Position numbers and translations under genes: made by a program. Shown here piece by piece: positions 1 through 10,622 of a stretch of DNA of 64,000 nt; position 1 is the first letter of the stretch; each line of letters opens with the position of its first letter. The notes beneath the pieces were generated by a model, which was given only the letters and a program-made list of their open reading frames with translations, made no database searches and was not told where the DNA came from. The stretch comes from Westerdykella aurantiaca (Eukaryota; Ascomycota; Dothideomycetes; Pleosporales; Sporormiaceae): the NCBI GenBank assembly GCA_030412805.1, contig JASJFJ010000002.1, forward strand, positions 2,542,001 through 2,606,000, given 5' to 3'.

Positions 1-417
1 GGGAATACTTGCTTATAGGAGACGAATTCTCGATGCCGATGCCAACGCCCAAGTTTGTTCATAAGGAGGTAGGAATGCCTGCAGATCAAGGAGATAATAG
101 ACGTTGACACTGCAGAATTATGGCGAAGAGATGAATGCTTCACGGCTCTGCTCCGTCTGTTGAGAAAGCTAACATCAAAGTCGGTTGAGATTGCACATCC
201 TCTGACCTGATTTGGCGTTGGCAGCTCTGTACACCTGCAGAAGGAAAACGCAGTATCGGAAGGCCTGGCCATGGCCGGGCCAGGCCGCATCATCCATTTG
301 TGTTCTAGAATCAAAGGAACCTGTACCCAACTCCCTCTGAGTCTTCCGGTCTGGTCCGTCTCCGAGCCCAGAGCGACCACCATGGTCCACGATGCAACGT
401 TCGCAGTCTCTATGAGC
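1..417. other. Window edge, no gene seen
   Basis: This stretch lies 3' of the PDAP1-like gene on the minus strand and probably contains its 3' UTR. It has only short open frames, with no recognisable protein, tRNA or repeat. A gene ending beyond the left edge cannot be excluded. Confidence 0.5.
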
Positions 418-1397
418 TTATTTCCCCTTGGCCCCCTTCTTCGGCGCCTTCTTCCTCGCCGCCATCTCCCTCCTCTTCGCGTCCCTCTCCAGCTGCTCCT
501 TCTTCGCCCTCTCATGCTCCGCCTTCTCCTCGGCCTCGGCCTTCTTCCTCGCAGCATCCGCCTCTCGCTTCTCCCTCACGAGCCGCAACCGCTCCAGGTC
601 CGCCCTCGCCTGGTCCGTCTTGCCCTCGGCATGCAACTTCTCATACCGCTCCCGCGCCTGCTGCGCTTGCAGGGCCTCGCGCTCCCGGCGAGACAGTTGG
701 CTGGGATCCACGGCCTTCTTCTTCCCCTTGTCGTCCGCGGCTTCGCTGGTGGGCGACGGCTTCGCGGCCTGGCTGCGCGCCTTGGCTGTGTGGTTGGGGT
801 TGGCGGGCATCTCGTCGTCGTCGTCGTCCGAGTCGTCGTCGGCTTCCTCGTCCTCGCTGTCCGTGGGCAGGTCGCCCGGCGCGGCGACCTTCTGTTGCTG
901 TTTGGCGATGGCGGCGGCTTTGCGGGCTTTGGCGGCTGCGCGGCGCTGCTCGCGGGTCATTTCTTGCTGGGGTTGGGCGGGGCCGGACTCGTCCTCGTCG
1001 GAGGATTCTTCCTCTTCATCGTCTTCGTCTTCCTCGGAGGACTCCTCGTCGATGGGCTTGGTTTTGGTGGGTTGGGCCTTGGAGGGGTGGTTAGCGAGGG
1101 GTGCTGGGAAGGGATGGAGGGGTAGGAAGGGAGACGGCTGGAGAAGCTCGGGGAGGGTGTGAGAGGTAGAGAGCAGGTCCGGCGAAGGCCCTCTGTGAGA
1201 ACGACGCGGGAGTTGCTCAAAGGCCCAGGCAAATCCCGGGGAGGGGGGAGGAATGTGCAAAGGACGGTACTCACATCCCACATTCCCATGATCTCGCCAT
1301 CCGCATTCAGCGGCTGCAAATCGCGCGAGTAGTGCTTTCCTCCACCTCTTTTGTGCTTGTTGAACTTGCCGCCGCGGCCGCGTGCAGAAGAAGACAT
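418..1397 (-). CDS. PDAP1/PP28-like casein kinase substrate phosphoprotein
   Basis: Predicted exons are 1397-1275 and 1077-418, giving about 260 residues. The N-terminus is basic (MSSSARGRGGKFNKHKRGGG). It is followed by long Glu/Asp/Ser tracts of the kind phosphorylated by casein kinase II. The C-terminal half carries the family hallmark LSRREREALQAQQARERY, then a Lys/Arg/Glu-rich helical tail ending KKGAKGK. This matches the PDAP1 (28 kDa heat- and acid-stable phosphoprotein) family, whose exact cellular role is poorly defined. The donor is GTGAGT. The acceptor I chose is AAG, 3' of a CTAAC branch point; this is uncommon but keeps the frame, so the exon 2 border is the weakest point. The gene lies downstream of Swi1 on the same strand, separated by 1.36 kb. 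Confidence 0.85.
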
Positions 1398-2753
1398 GAT
1401 TGCTGCAAGTTGCTTCTTTTATCGTTCGTCAAAGGAGGGGTCGAAGGTATGGGTCGCGTGCTCGAATTTTGGCAAATACTGCAGGCGGAGGTGGTTGGAT
1501 TTCAAGTCTCTTGCTATGCCGGGTGCACGTATGATCGTTCTTCCCGGTGTGGCTGTGAGAGAAAGTGTGGTGGAGGGGAGAGGAGTGTGGGGGATCCGCG
1601 ATGGTTGTTTATGCGTATACCGCGGGGTTGATATAACAGGCGCCCCCCAAAAAGACGGACCGGTAGTCGTGTGTGCGAAGGACCGATAGGTATACGTATA
1701 AAAAGGGGATATCACAAGAAGGGTGTAGAGACACGTGCAATTCTGGGATTATTCGATATGTCTGAACGGCCCAGAGAACGGAATATCCAGTCTGACAGTC
1801 AAGCAGGACTCTCGTTCGAAATTCACACCATTTCCTTTTTAGCGCCGAAAACCAGCCAAGTCACAGTTGTTTGCCCCTCCTCTCCGCTCCGCCACCCTTT
1901 CGCCTCCCCGGCGGACGTCTCTTCCGCCAACACGCTGCTAACACTAACCCCCTTCCGCTCTAGCCCCACTTACATAACCAGAAATTCTCACCACCATACC
2001 TCGTCGCGTGGCCCCTGACCTCCTCTTTCCCTCCTCCATGAAAACGATAACCCTTCATATTCACTCTACGTTTCCGAGTCAATGAAACAATGGAGGGGAA
2101 AGTGGAGGGGAGAGGAGAATTTGTGTAACAACAAGATCGTCGGCTTACCTCCTTCACACCTTGCTTTCGGGCAGATGGGGTGCGGGCAAATTTTTTATGA
2201 CGGGACATGATTGCTTTTCGAGTGCGTATGATGTGATGTTGAGCATGCGTTTGGGCTCTCAGGCGGTTGGCTCTGGCCCTCTTGACGTTATAGGGGGAGG
2301 TGAAGATACGCAACGACAGTGCCCATGTGTCGGGTCTCTTCTATCATCACATGTTACCCTTTGCACCTGCATATACGTAAAGGCCCAGTCAAAGGTGCAG
2401 TCAAATGTACATGTGCCTCTACACATACGCATTGAGACTCTAAAAAACACAAAATACCCTCCGTTTTCTGGACCTCCATCCTTGACCAAAGTACAATGTG
2501 AAGCAGAGGAGTGCGAGATGAATGCGCACAAAGTGCAAACGATATACATGGCCTGAAGTCAGAATGTCCCCGCGCCAGCCCAACTCCCAAGTCGTCTACT
2601 CTAAAGCCAAACTCCACGAACGCATGCAGGCTATGCCATGGCCCCCAAGCAGACTGTACACAATTCCTCCTTGCTCCTGCGCCTCAACCTCCCCCAAAAT
2701 CGAGTACCCATTCTCAGCTCCAGGTATCCCATCAATCGATCCTTCCCTTGTAC
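1398..2753. other. Intergenic region between PDAP1-like gene and SWI1
   Basis: It contains the presumed promoter of the PDAP1-like gene (right of 1397) and the 3' end of SWI1. No confident gene is visible. The minus-strand ORF at 1960-2313 begins with a basic stretch and then meets a GTAAGC donor-like site; I do not recognise it and treat it as unsupported. Confidence 0.5.
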
Positions 2754-5700
2754 CTACGTCGCATCGTCCAAATACCCAATCCCACAAAACTGCCTCAAAC
2801 TCTTCGCATCCAGGCTCTTCATCAGAAGCGCGCTCAGCAACGTCTCCTTCTTGGGCAGCACGTCCGCCTTCACGCGCCACACATTGCCGCCCACCGTCAG
2901 CGTCTCCATATCGTCGTCCTCATCGTCGCTGTCATCCTCCTTCTCCTCATCGAGCGACATGGCCCTGCTTCTATCGCCACCCTTCGGTCCGTCCCGTTGC
3001 GAAACGCCATTCACACCACCCCCAACCGAAGAGGTGGAAGGGCCGCCCTTGACAAGCACACCCCCATCCATGCCCTTCGATTTCTCCCCCAACCGCTTCA
3101 CCATACTTAACGCCCTATGCACAATGAGCTGGAAACCCTGGACATCATGTTCCATGGGTCTCTGGCCCCTGCCCTGAGCCTGCGCCTGCGCCTGCTGCTG
3201 AGGTCCGTACATCGCATCCGTAGCACAAAGGCTCATGGCGAACTTCAGCAGGCTGACAGCCCAGCCGTCCTCGCTCTCGAGCCACGATCTACAGAGTCCC
3301 GTTTCGGGGCCGGGCGCAAGGCTGGCGAGGATATCGGCGGCGAGCATGCCTTGCATGAGGTACGGCTTGCGGAGCTCGGCGATGCGCGCTTCGTACTGAC
3401 GCACTGTCGTCGGGGCCGTTTCATGCACTTGGTGCAGGATGCCTGTCGTGCGGTCTGGGACCACCGCGATGGCCAGTCCGAAGGCGCGGGTCAAAAGGTC
3501 GTATGGTGGCGAGGAGGTCGCTTCGTTGATGAAGATCTGTTTATAGTAGGTCCGGTTGGGGTCGTCGCGAGCGAGCAACTTGGCCAGACTGTCAACCGCG
3601 GAGGGGAGGCAGCGGTGGATACGGGGGTTGTAAGGGGTGAACTTTACGGGGACAGTGGGGCGCGGTGTCGGTGCAAAGGCGCACAGGAAGTGGAGGATGA
3701 TGTAGGCGTCGTCCCGGGAGGGGAGGCTGATCTTGGTGCTGGTGTTGGAGAAGAAGGTGACGAGGTCCTTCATGAAGTCGAAGGTGTTGACGTGTGTTCG
3801 GAGGAGCAGGACCCGGGTTCCCACCAGCCGTATCGCGTTGGAGAAGAACTTCAGCACTTGGGGAGTGGAGAGAGCTCCATGGTTGATTTCGAGGAAAGAA
3901 AGGTTCCTGAAGATGGTGGTTATGGCGAGCAGTCGGTCGGCCGTCCGGTCCAGCTCGTGGGCTTTGGTTCCGAACGCGGGGGGGTCCTGGAGAGAGTACA
4001 CTTCGGCACTGCAATTATGCAGTACATCCTCATAAGGCGTCAAATCCACAATGTCGCTAACTTCGGGATTGTCGTTGGCCAATGTGTCCAAGAGGTCTTC
4101 TCCATAGTCCACGAGCACTTCCACCAGGTCATCGCACTTTTCGAGCTCGAGGGTCAGCTGCTGCTCATGGCTCAATTTTGCCAGCATGTCCAGACCGAGT
4201 CTTGCCTCCGCGTGGAGCCCGGATCGAATACTCATGGTCAGAGCGCGGATGTCGATGACACCCATCTCGGGCAACGACGGGACATTCGGCCTGTAGAAGA
4301 CCAGCTCATCGACGCGCTTCTTGAAGTTCTCTGCGTCGAAATCCAGCCCGGACCATCGATCTATCACTCTCCACGACGGCCTGTATGTTACTTTCCCTTC
4401 GACCATGTCGGTGGGTAGGTTGATCTTCTCGACTGCCTTCTCCTCCTTGACCTTGTCTTGTACGGGAGGTGCGGCATGGGCTCCCGTAACTGGCGAAGGC
4501 TGATCGGGAGTGGACTCGAGCTGCCGACTCAGGCTCTTTCGATGCTGGTCCAATGCACTACCAGGTGGTTTCACCTCGGCTTCTGGTGTGCTACGGCCAT
4601 TCACTCCCTCCAACGAGACATTGTTCTGTAGTGGAGTCATCTGGCCGAGCTGCTGCTGCTGCTGCTGTTGCTGCTGCAACGCTGCATCGAATGTCGGTTG
4701 TTGTGGCGTTTGTTGGAGGGCAGGATTGAGCTGTTGCTGCTGCGCCGCGGCGAGCCTACTCTTTTGCAACTGTTGCAAGTATTCTGGGTTCACCGTCGGG
4801 GTGTTGGGGGCGCCTGGTATCGAAGGCCGAGTGGGTGACATTTGTGGCGGCATCCCTGCCATCTGTGGTTGCATCTGATTCATCCTTTGCCGTTGCTGCT
4901 GGGTCTGGAAAGCATACGTCTCGTAGAGCACCATATTCTGGCCATACGCGACCCGTAGCTCCTCGGGCGCATTGGGAAACTGTCTCAGGTCAAAGCCCAT
5001 GGTCTGAGCGACCTTGGGCCACTGACCATTCGCGTTGACGGCTTTCCAGCCCCTGAGCTTCATGACCACGTAGTAGAGATGCTGCAGATTGATGACTCTG
5101 CCCGCAGCCATGGGCTGCATATTGAAGGGTCGATTCTGTTGCGCCATGAACGCAGCGACATTCTTCAGAAATGCCTGTGACTGATCGGGTGGGTTTTGCA
5201 TTTGGCCTTGCACCATTCCCGGTCGAGCACCGGGATACTGCATCGGCATCCCCTGCATCTGGCCAGCCTGGTGCCGTTGTTGTGCAGCGAAGTTACTCGA
5301 CGCCAGGTGATTCATCTGCTGTTGCTGTTGCTGCAGCTGCATCTGGTAGCGCCTCTGCGCCTCTTGCTGGCGACTCTGCAAATTCTGCGACAGCTGGACG
5401 CCGGGATACTGGCCACCAGCGCTGGGATCAAAAGGTTGCTGCATGGGAACCCCCTGGTTGAAGCCCATGGGGGACATTTGGGGGGCGTGAGGATTCTGCG
5501 CGGGAGACTGCATCCTTTGGGGTACAACCTGGCCTGGTCGAAAATGTTGATTCTGCATTGTAGGGGAGGGAGTATGGGCGAATCCCTGCTGGGGGAAGCC
5601 GAATTGGGGTTGTTGTGATGGGGTCTGGGAGCGCGAGAGGGTGGCACCGGTGGAATCGCGTTTCTGGGGGATCGAGGACATTGGATAGGGTCGCGTGCCA

Positions 5701-5783
5701 TTCATCTGGGGGTTCGCGATGGCGCTGGGGTCTATGAAGGAGGAGGGATCGTACATGCCGTTCTGCGGCTGTTGGAACTCCAT
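2754..5783 (-). CDS. SWI1: SWI/SNF chromatin-remodelling subunit Swi1 (ARID protein)
   Basis: This is a single exon of 1009 residues. Residues 1-200 are rich in Gln, Pro and Met with a Q6 run. Residues about 203-292 form an ARID/BRIGHT DNA-binding domain (INLQHLYYVVMKLRGWKAVN, then WPKVAQTMGF). A second Gln-rich zone (about 300-400) has a run of nine Gln encoded mostly by CAG near 4646-4675. The remainder is a helical armadillo-like region, an acidic stretch (EEKEDDSDDEDDD) and a conserved end SLRQFCGIGYLDDAT. ARID plus this C-terminal region is the architecture of Swi1, the ARID subunit of fungal SWI/SNF that helps recruit the nucleosome remodeller to promoters. The ATG at 5783 is the first in frame. 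The low-complexity N-terminus resembles the prion-forming region of yeast Swi1 in composition only. Confidence 0.92.
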   Translation of the reverse strand: MEFQQPQNGMYDPSSFIDPSAIANPQMNGTRPYPMSSIPQKRDSTGATLSRSQTPSQQPQFGFPQQGFAHTPSPTMQNQHFRPGQVVPQRMQSPAQNPHAPQMSPMGFNQGVPMQQPFDPSAGGQYPGVQLSQNLQSRQQEAQRRYQMQLQQQQQQMNHLASSNFAAQQRHQAGQMQGMPMQYPGARPGMVQGQMQNPPDQSQAFLKNVAAFMAQQNRPFNMQPMAAGRVINLQHLYYVVMKLRGWKAVNANGQWPKVAQTMGFDLRQFPNAPEELRVAYGQNMVLYETYAFQTQQQRQRMNQMQPQMAGMPPQMSPTRPSIPGAPNTPTVNPEYLQQLQKSRLAAAQQQQLNPALQQTPQQPTFDAALQQQQQQQQQLGQMTPLQNNVSLEGVNGRSTPEAEVKPPGSALDQHRKSLSRQLESTPDQPSPVTGAHAAPPVQDKVKEEKAVEKINLPTDMVEGKVTYRPSWRVIDRWSGLDFDAENFKKRVDELVFYRPNVPSLPEMGVIDIRALTMSIRSGLHAEARLGLDMLAKLSHEQQLTLELEKCDDLVEVLVDYGEDLLDTLANDNPEVSDIVDLTPYEDVLHNCSAEVYSLQDPPAFGTKAHELDRTADRLLAITTIFRNLSFLEINHGALSTPQVLKFFSNAIRLVGTRVLLLRTHVNTFDFMKDLVTFFSNTSTKISLPSRDDAYIILHFLCAFAPTPRPTVPVKFTPYNPRIHRCLPSAVDSLAKLLARDDPNRTYYKQIFINEATSSPPYDLLTRAFGLAIAVVPDRTTGILHQVHETAPTTVRQYEARIAELRKPYLMQGMLAADILASLAPGPETGLCRSWLESEDGWAVSLLKFAMSLCATDAMYGPQQQAQAQAQGRGQRPMEHDVQGFQLIVHRALSMVKRLGEKSKGMDGGVLVKGGPSTSSVGGGVNGVSQRDGPKGGDRSRAMSLDEEKEDDSDDEDDDMETLTVGGNVWRVKADVLPKKETLLSALLMKSLDAKSLRQFCGIGYLDDAT

Positions 5784-7500
5784 CTTTGCCTACTGTGTAG
5801 GCGCGACCCGCGCCGGGGGAGGGGGGTTTCAGTGGGAAGCGCAGAGAGGGGACGCTTTTGACGATGGAGGCAATGAGACGTGCTCAGAGCACCTGTAACC
5901 ATGATGTTAGCGGAGATGGCCATGAAGCTGGGGGGGTGGGGGACGCGGCGCAAGATTGGCGCGCAGGAGGCGAGCTGTTGGGAAGACGACGTGAAGGGGA
6001 GCAGGCGCGTCACCACGACAGGACGGCCGCGGGGGGGAGTCGGTGTGCATACATAGTCGAAAAGCAACGGTTGAGGGAGATCGGAGACGGGTGGTTAAGT
6101 CACGTACCGAGCTTTTCCTTGGACGCGCTCTGCGGCTATGGGGGATCCCACGATGGCTCTGTCCAGAGCGAACCTTGGGCGACATGCGCCGAAGTTTGTT
6201 AGTCAGCAGCGACTAGCCCATGGCCCATAGTCACGGGGAACGTGCTCTGGTCAGCGGCGACAGAGCGAGCGACCACCACGACGGCCAGCGGAGAGGAAAG
6301 ACAGCACGCAACGACGACAATTGCGACGACGGGGGAACTTTTTTTTTGCATCCACGGATCAGAGCGCAGAGGAGCAGGAGCACGCGTTCGCGCGCGGCGG
6401 GCCAACCAGTAAGTGGAGTGGCTGCGTAGCCGGACACTCAAGCCCTACCTAGTCTAATCCTCTTTCGCGCCGAACCCGGATCAACAGGGTCATTTATGAT
6501 TTGGCCTGTGACATGAGTAACACATGCCCTCCTCCACTTTATTACATCACAGCGGCTTTATTGGAGTGTGCATCTGTGACCTGTCGTGGTCGAACCGGGT
6601 TGCTATCGCTGCCGCAAGAGGTCCGCGTGGGGATGCCGTGAGCGTTGACCAGCTAGCGCCCGCCCGCTGGGCCACCCGCCATCTTGTCTCTCCGTTGTGC
6701 CGCATGCTTTTTTTTTAATATGGCGGAGGGTGGCTGTAGAGAGGGAAATATGGTGGTTAGCTACCTCTGTACCGCTTCTCCATCAGGGTCAGGGCGCGGT
6801 ATCCAGATTCGGGTCTCGAGATGAACAACTGTTGTTCCATCATCATACTGCCCAGATGGACTTGGTGAATGGTGGTGCCACATCGAGAACCCTCCCACAC
6901 ATCTTTCCAAAACCCAAACAACTCAAACAAACTGCCAGCGACGCCGACCAACCCCTTCCCCCGGCAAGCAAATTCCAAAGAAATCCCAGAGATTACGGAA
7001 ACGGAGTCTCACGGAGTGTCGTGCATCTGGATTCTGCGCTTGGACCTCACCGAGCTAGGCCTGCTACGGTCGGGTGAACGCTCGGCGACATGCCTGGAGA
7101 TGACCTTGGACGACCTTGACAACGTGCTCAACGGACGACAATGTATAGCCACACATGTATAGATGGATCCGACGGTTCAGTAGCCCTATATCCTCGGCTC
7201 CTTCGAGCCAACTCGATTCTTGTTCTTTGTATGCCGTTCTGAGCCCACCTTCACAGCTCTTCACTCCGATGAATGTAGTCCGCTTTGCCAAGACCAGTGT
7301 ACCCAGTCACGTGCACCTCGCGCTGTTCCACTTCCAGCCAACCTGAGCTCCGTCACAACCACCACCACCTAACCAGCTGCCTCTCCCACAACCTCTCCCA
7401 GTCGCCACATATCGCTCTGACCCACAATCCACTACTGATATCCTCGCCTCACCACTATCCGCGAAACCGAAGCGCTCCGCGACCTGCAAAATCCGCTACC
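5784..7500. other. Divergent promoter region between SWI1 and RPT3
   Basis: These 1.7 kb separate two divergently transcribed genes and must hold both promoters. There are T9-T10 runs near 6340 and 6709 and a CACGTG at about 7310. I see no PACE-like proteasome element (GGTGGCAAA) and no ORF resembling a protein. Short frames here have no family features. Confidence 0.5.
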
Positions 7501-8880
7501 ATGGCTGACGCCGCAGTCGAGAGTCCAAACACCACCGTTCCGCCGCACAAGAAGCAGCTTCCCTCCTCAATACCCAACTTTGATACCCTCGAGGGGTTCA
7601 CCACCGATAGCAATGATGACTACTCCACCTTCAAGAAGCTCCAGCGGCAGTTAGAGTGAGTGCAGCCTTCCGGACCCCATTGCGATTCTCGCCTCGTTGC
7701 TGACTGATTCCAGATATATCCAGTTGCAGGAGGAGTACATCAAGGATGAGCAGCGGAGTTTGAAGAGAGAGCTTGTGAGAGCCCAGGAGGAGATCAAGCG
7801 AATCCAGAGCGTGCCCCTGGTGATAGGACAGTTCATGGAGGCCATCGACCAGAAGTACGCCGCCCCGTCCCAAACACATTCACTATCCACAACGCTGACC
7901 TCCCCCACAGCACGGGCATCGTCCAATCTTCCACCGGCTCCAACTACGTCGTCCGCATCCTCTCCACCCTCGACCGCGAACTCCTCAAGCCGTCCTCCTC
8001 CGTCGCCCTCCACCGCCACTCCAACGCTCTGGTCGACATCCTTCCCCCGGAAGCCGACTCCTCCATCGCCATGCTCGGCGCCGACGAAAAGCCAGACGTC
8101 ACGTACGCCGACGTCGGAGGCCTGGACATGCAGAAGCAGGAGATTCGCGAGGCCGTCGAACTGCCCCTCACCCACTTCGACCTGTACAAGCAGATCGGCA
8201 TCGACCCTCCGCGTGGTGTGCTGCTGTACGGACCCCCCGGAACCGGTAAAACGATGTTGGTCAAGGCCGTCGCGAATAGTACCACGGCGTCCTTCATCCG
8301 CGTCGTAGGTTCCGAGTTCGTGCAGAAGTATCTCGGCGAGGGGCCGCGCATGGTGCGCGACGTGTTCCGCATGGCGCGCGAGAACTCCCCCTCCATCATC
8401 TTCATTGACGAGATCGACGCCATTGCCACGAAGCGTTTCGACGCCCAGACGGGCGCCGATCGCGAGGTCCAGCGTATTCTGCTCGAGCTGCTGAACCAGA
8501 TGGACGGCTTCGATCAGACCTCCAACGTCAAGGTCATCATGGCGACGAACCGTGCCGACACGTTGGACCCCGCTCTTCTCCGTCCCGGCCGTCTGGACAG
8601 GAAAATCGAATTCCCCTCCCTTCGCGACCGCCGCGAGCGCCGTCTCATCTTCAGCACCATCGCCAGCAAGATGAGCCTGTCCCCCGAGGTGGATCTCGAC
8701 AGTCTGATCGTGAGGAATGATCCGTTGTCTGGAGCGGTCATCGCGGCGATTATGCAGGAGGCGGGACTCAGGGCGGTGAGGAAGAACCGGTACAACATCA
8801 TCCAGACCGATCTGGAGGAGGCGTATACGAGTCAAGTCAAGGGCGCGACGGAGGCGGATAAGTTCGACTTCTATAGATAG
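7501..8880 (+). CDS. RPT3: 26S proteasome regulatory ATPase Rpt3 (PSMC4/S6b)
   Basis: Exons 7501-7655, 7714-7854 and 7911-8880 give 421 residues, the normal length for the family. Order of features: an N-terminal coiled coil (about 45-95), an OB domain containing GSNYVVRILSTLDRELLKP, and an AAA+ module with Walker A GPPGTGKT (206-213), Walker B IIFIDE (261-266), the second region of homology around ATNRADTLDPALLRPGRLDR, and a C-terminal helical domain. The last residues FYR form the HbYX motif that docks Rpt3 into the 20S alpha ring and opens its gate. Subunit identity is supported by LLNQMDGFDQ, KYLGEGPRMVRDVFR and ATKRFDAQTGADREVQRI, which match Rpt3 rather than other Rpt subunits. Both introns (58 and 56 nt) have canonical GTGAGT/GTACGC...CAG ends, and codons split across them restore expected residues. 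Confidence 0.97.
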
Positions 8881-9263
8881 TAGGTTGGGATGGAGTGGGT
8901 GTGCTGGGGTGCGTAGTTGGAAGGGAGAGCGTGTATTATATAGCATATACATGGCGTGTGATGTCCCGCAAGGGACGCAGCGATGGTAGCGTACGCATGC
9001 AAGAATAATTCATGACTTGAGCCCCCTATTTCTCTCAGGAATCGCATACTGAGAAGGCGTCTATTGAAATATGTCGTTCCCAAAGCGAGAATTGGGGGAA
9101 GGGGGACATTTTCTTCGCATTCTGGTGTTTGCTTGAGCACCGCGTGTATCTCGAATTGAAAATTCATTCACTGGATAAAAAGCGTCGAGAGTATAGGAAC
9201 AAGTTTGCAACAACCTATACCTACGGAAAGGGTCCGAAACCAAGTTCACGGGCGCCGCGAGAG

Positions 9264-9755
9264 GTTGTTCACACGTTATCAACGCACTTCCACGTTCCCA
9301 ACGCGTTGGAAACAATCTGAGATGTCAGGACACCGTTAGCGACGCAGCATTCCCGTTGGAAACGTGTTGGAAACCTGCTCGACATGTTCGCAACAGGTTA
9401 GCAACAGGTTAGCAACAGGTTAGCAACAGGTTACGACCGCGTTGTCAACAGCTTCCGAGCAGCAGGAGACGTTAGAAACAGGTTCGGAACAAGGTGGAAG
9501 TTGTTTTCAACGCGTTTTCAACAGGCACGTGATGTTAGCAACGGTTTATGAACAAGGCACGTGACGTTAGCAACGGTTTCCAACGCAATTTGGATGTTAG
9601 GAACGGTTAGGAACGTGGTTTGATGGTTGAACACGGGTTAGCAACGGTTAGCAACGGTTAGCAACGGTTAGAAACAGTTGAGGACGGTTCCAAACGACTC
9701 GACATGTTGAGAACGGGTTTTCAACACGTCTCGAACACGACTTGATGTTGACGAC
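9264..9755. repeat. Degenerate GTTnnnAAC minisatellite, 10-11 bp units
   Basis: The block is built from units of the form GTT-N3-AAC plus one or two bases. GTTAGCAAC occurs exactly eight times: at 9397, 9408 and 9419 (11-bp steps), at 9534 and 9566, and at 9637, 9647 and 9657 (10-bp steps). Between these are variants such as GTTATCAAC, GTTCCCAAC, GTTGGAAAC, GTTTTCAAC, GTTAGGAAC and GTTCGGAAC. Each unit is a small dyad (GTT...AAC), and the step is close to one DNA helical turn. It is non-coding and lies between two convergent genes. Confidence 0.9.
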
Positions 9756-10321
9756 ACATCTGCCCACGCATATGCACAAGCTTATACACTGCTGCCCATG
9801 GACGGATCAAAGGTATATTCCTCTATATATTACAATCCCCAACCCGGTCCTTCTCTTCCCCGTCCTCGACGGCAACCCTTTCCCCACAAGCGCAAACGTC
9901 CCCGTTGTCCCCCCGAATATACACCACGACCACAAACAACACCCACCCAACAAAAGAAAGTCGTCTTTCCCATTCCCAGCCCCATCGATCTCCGCTCCCT
10001 CCCTCTTGATCCAAAGAAAACCACAACAACAGCAAGAAAAAGCAATCCAGGGGACGCCTGATACAAGAGACGGTCGATCCCCATGCGAACTAATGATGGT
10101 ATCATGCAAGCCATGCACCGACTACAAAGAGCAGCAAACAGAGAGGAAGAAGAAAAAAAAAGAATCAACAAGGGAAAGAGAAGGCAAGAAAAAGAGCAGA
10201 GCGAAAATGGGAAGAAGAAACAGGTTGACCGTAAGTCCAACATTATACACAAAAAGTGGGACAAAAAAGAGAGAGAGGCTGAGACAAGTAAAAAAAAGGG
10301 GGGGGAAGAAAACCAAGCAAT

Positions 10322-10385
10322 GACGACGATGACGATGATGATGACGATGTTCTCCATCCATCCATCCGTCCGTCCATCCATCCAT
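10322..10385. repeat. GAY trinucleotide and TCCA/TCCG tetranucleotide microsatellites
   Basis: Positions 10322-10349 are GAC/GAT triplets, and 10352-10385 are about eight TCCA/TCCG tetranucleotides. They sit at the end of a purine-rich plus-strand stretch, about 240 nt beyond the PIP5K stop codon. Confidence 0.85.
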
Positions 10386-10622
10386 TAGAAAACAAACATA
10401 AGAAAGGAAAAAAAAGGAGCGCACAAACTATGCGTTATGCTGCTCCCTGTCGCGGTGTCTTGAACACACAACTCGCCAAAAAAGAGAGAGTGAAGCAATC
10501 GAGTAGCGGTGCCCATAGATATGCCCATGCAAGCAGCCTCAGATCTCGGATTCCCCTCCTCCCGATTCCACCTGCACTAGCTCTACCCGGTCATCCGCAA
10601 GCACAGAGGCGAAGAGTTCCTC

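Larger units (their letters stand above)
8881..10622. other. Convergent spacer between RPT3 and PIP5K, repeat-rich
   Basis: These 1.74 kb lie between the 3' ends of two convergent genes. The interval contains the GTTnnnAAC array (9264-9755), a strand-biased stretch (C-rich then purine-rich on the plus strand, about 9840-10320) and adjacent tri- and tetranucleotide microsatellites. Open frames in it are low-complexity products of base composition. Confidence 0.6.

Noticed and set aside
271..1162. Two long plus-strand frames over the PDAP1-like gene
   Set aside because: They translate to Leu/Arg- or Ser/Ala-rich low-complexity sequence, the complement of GAG/GCC/AAG-rich codons in the minus-strand gene, which has a clear family match.
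1960..2313. Minus-strand ORF of 117 codons with a basic start and an internal GTAAGC donor-like site
   Set aside because: A 77-residue two-exon product can be imagined, but no family, no conserved motif and weak codon bias support it. Left uncalled; transcript data would decide.
3117..4418. 433-codon plus-strand ORF antisense to SWI1
   Set aside because: It is a shadow of the GC-biased Swi1 codons with no domain or start context.
7651..8952. 433-codon minus-strand ORF antisense to RPT3
   Set aside because: Its sequence is the complement of the AAA+ exons; Rpt3 is certain on the plus strand.
9264..9755. CRISPR-like array
   Set aside because: Units are 10-11 bp without unique spacers, in a fungal nuclear context.
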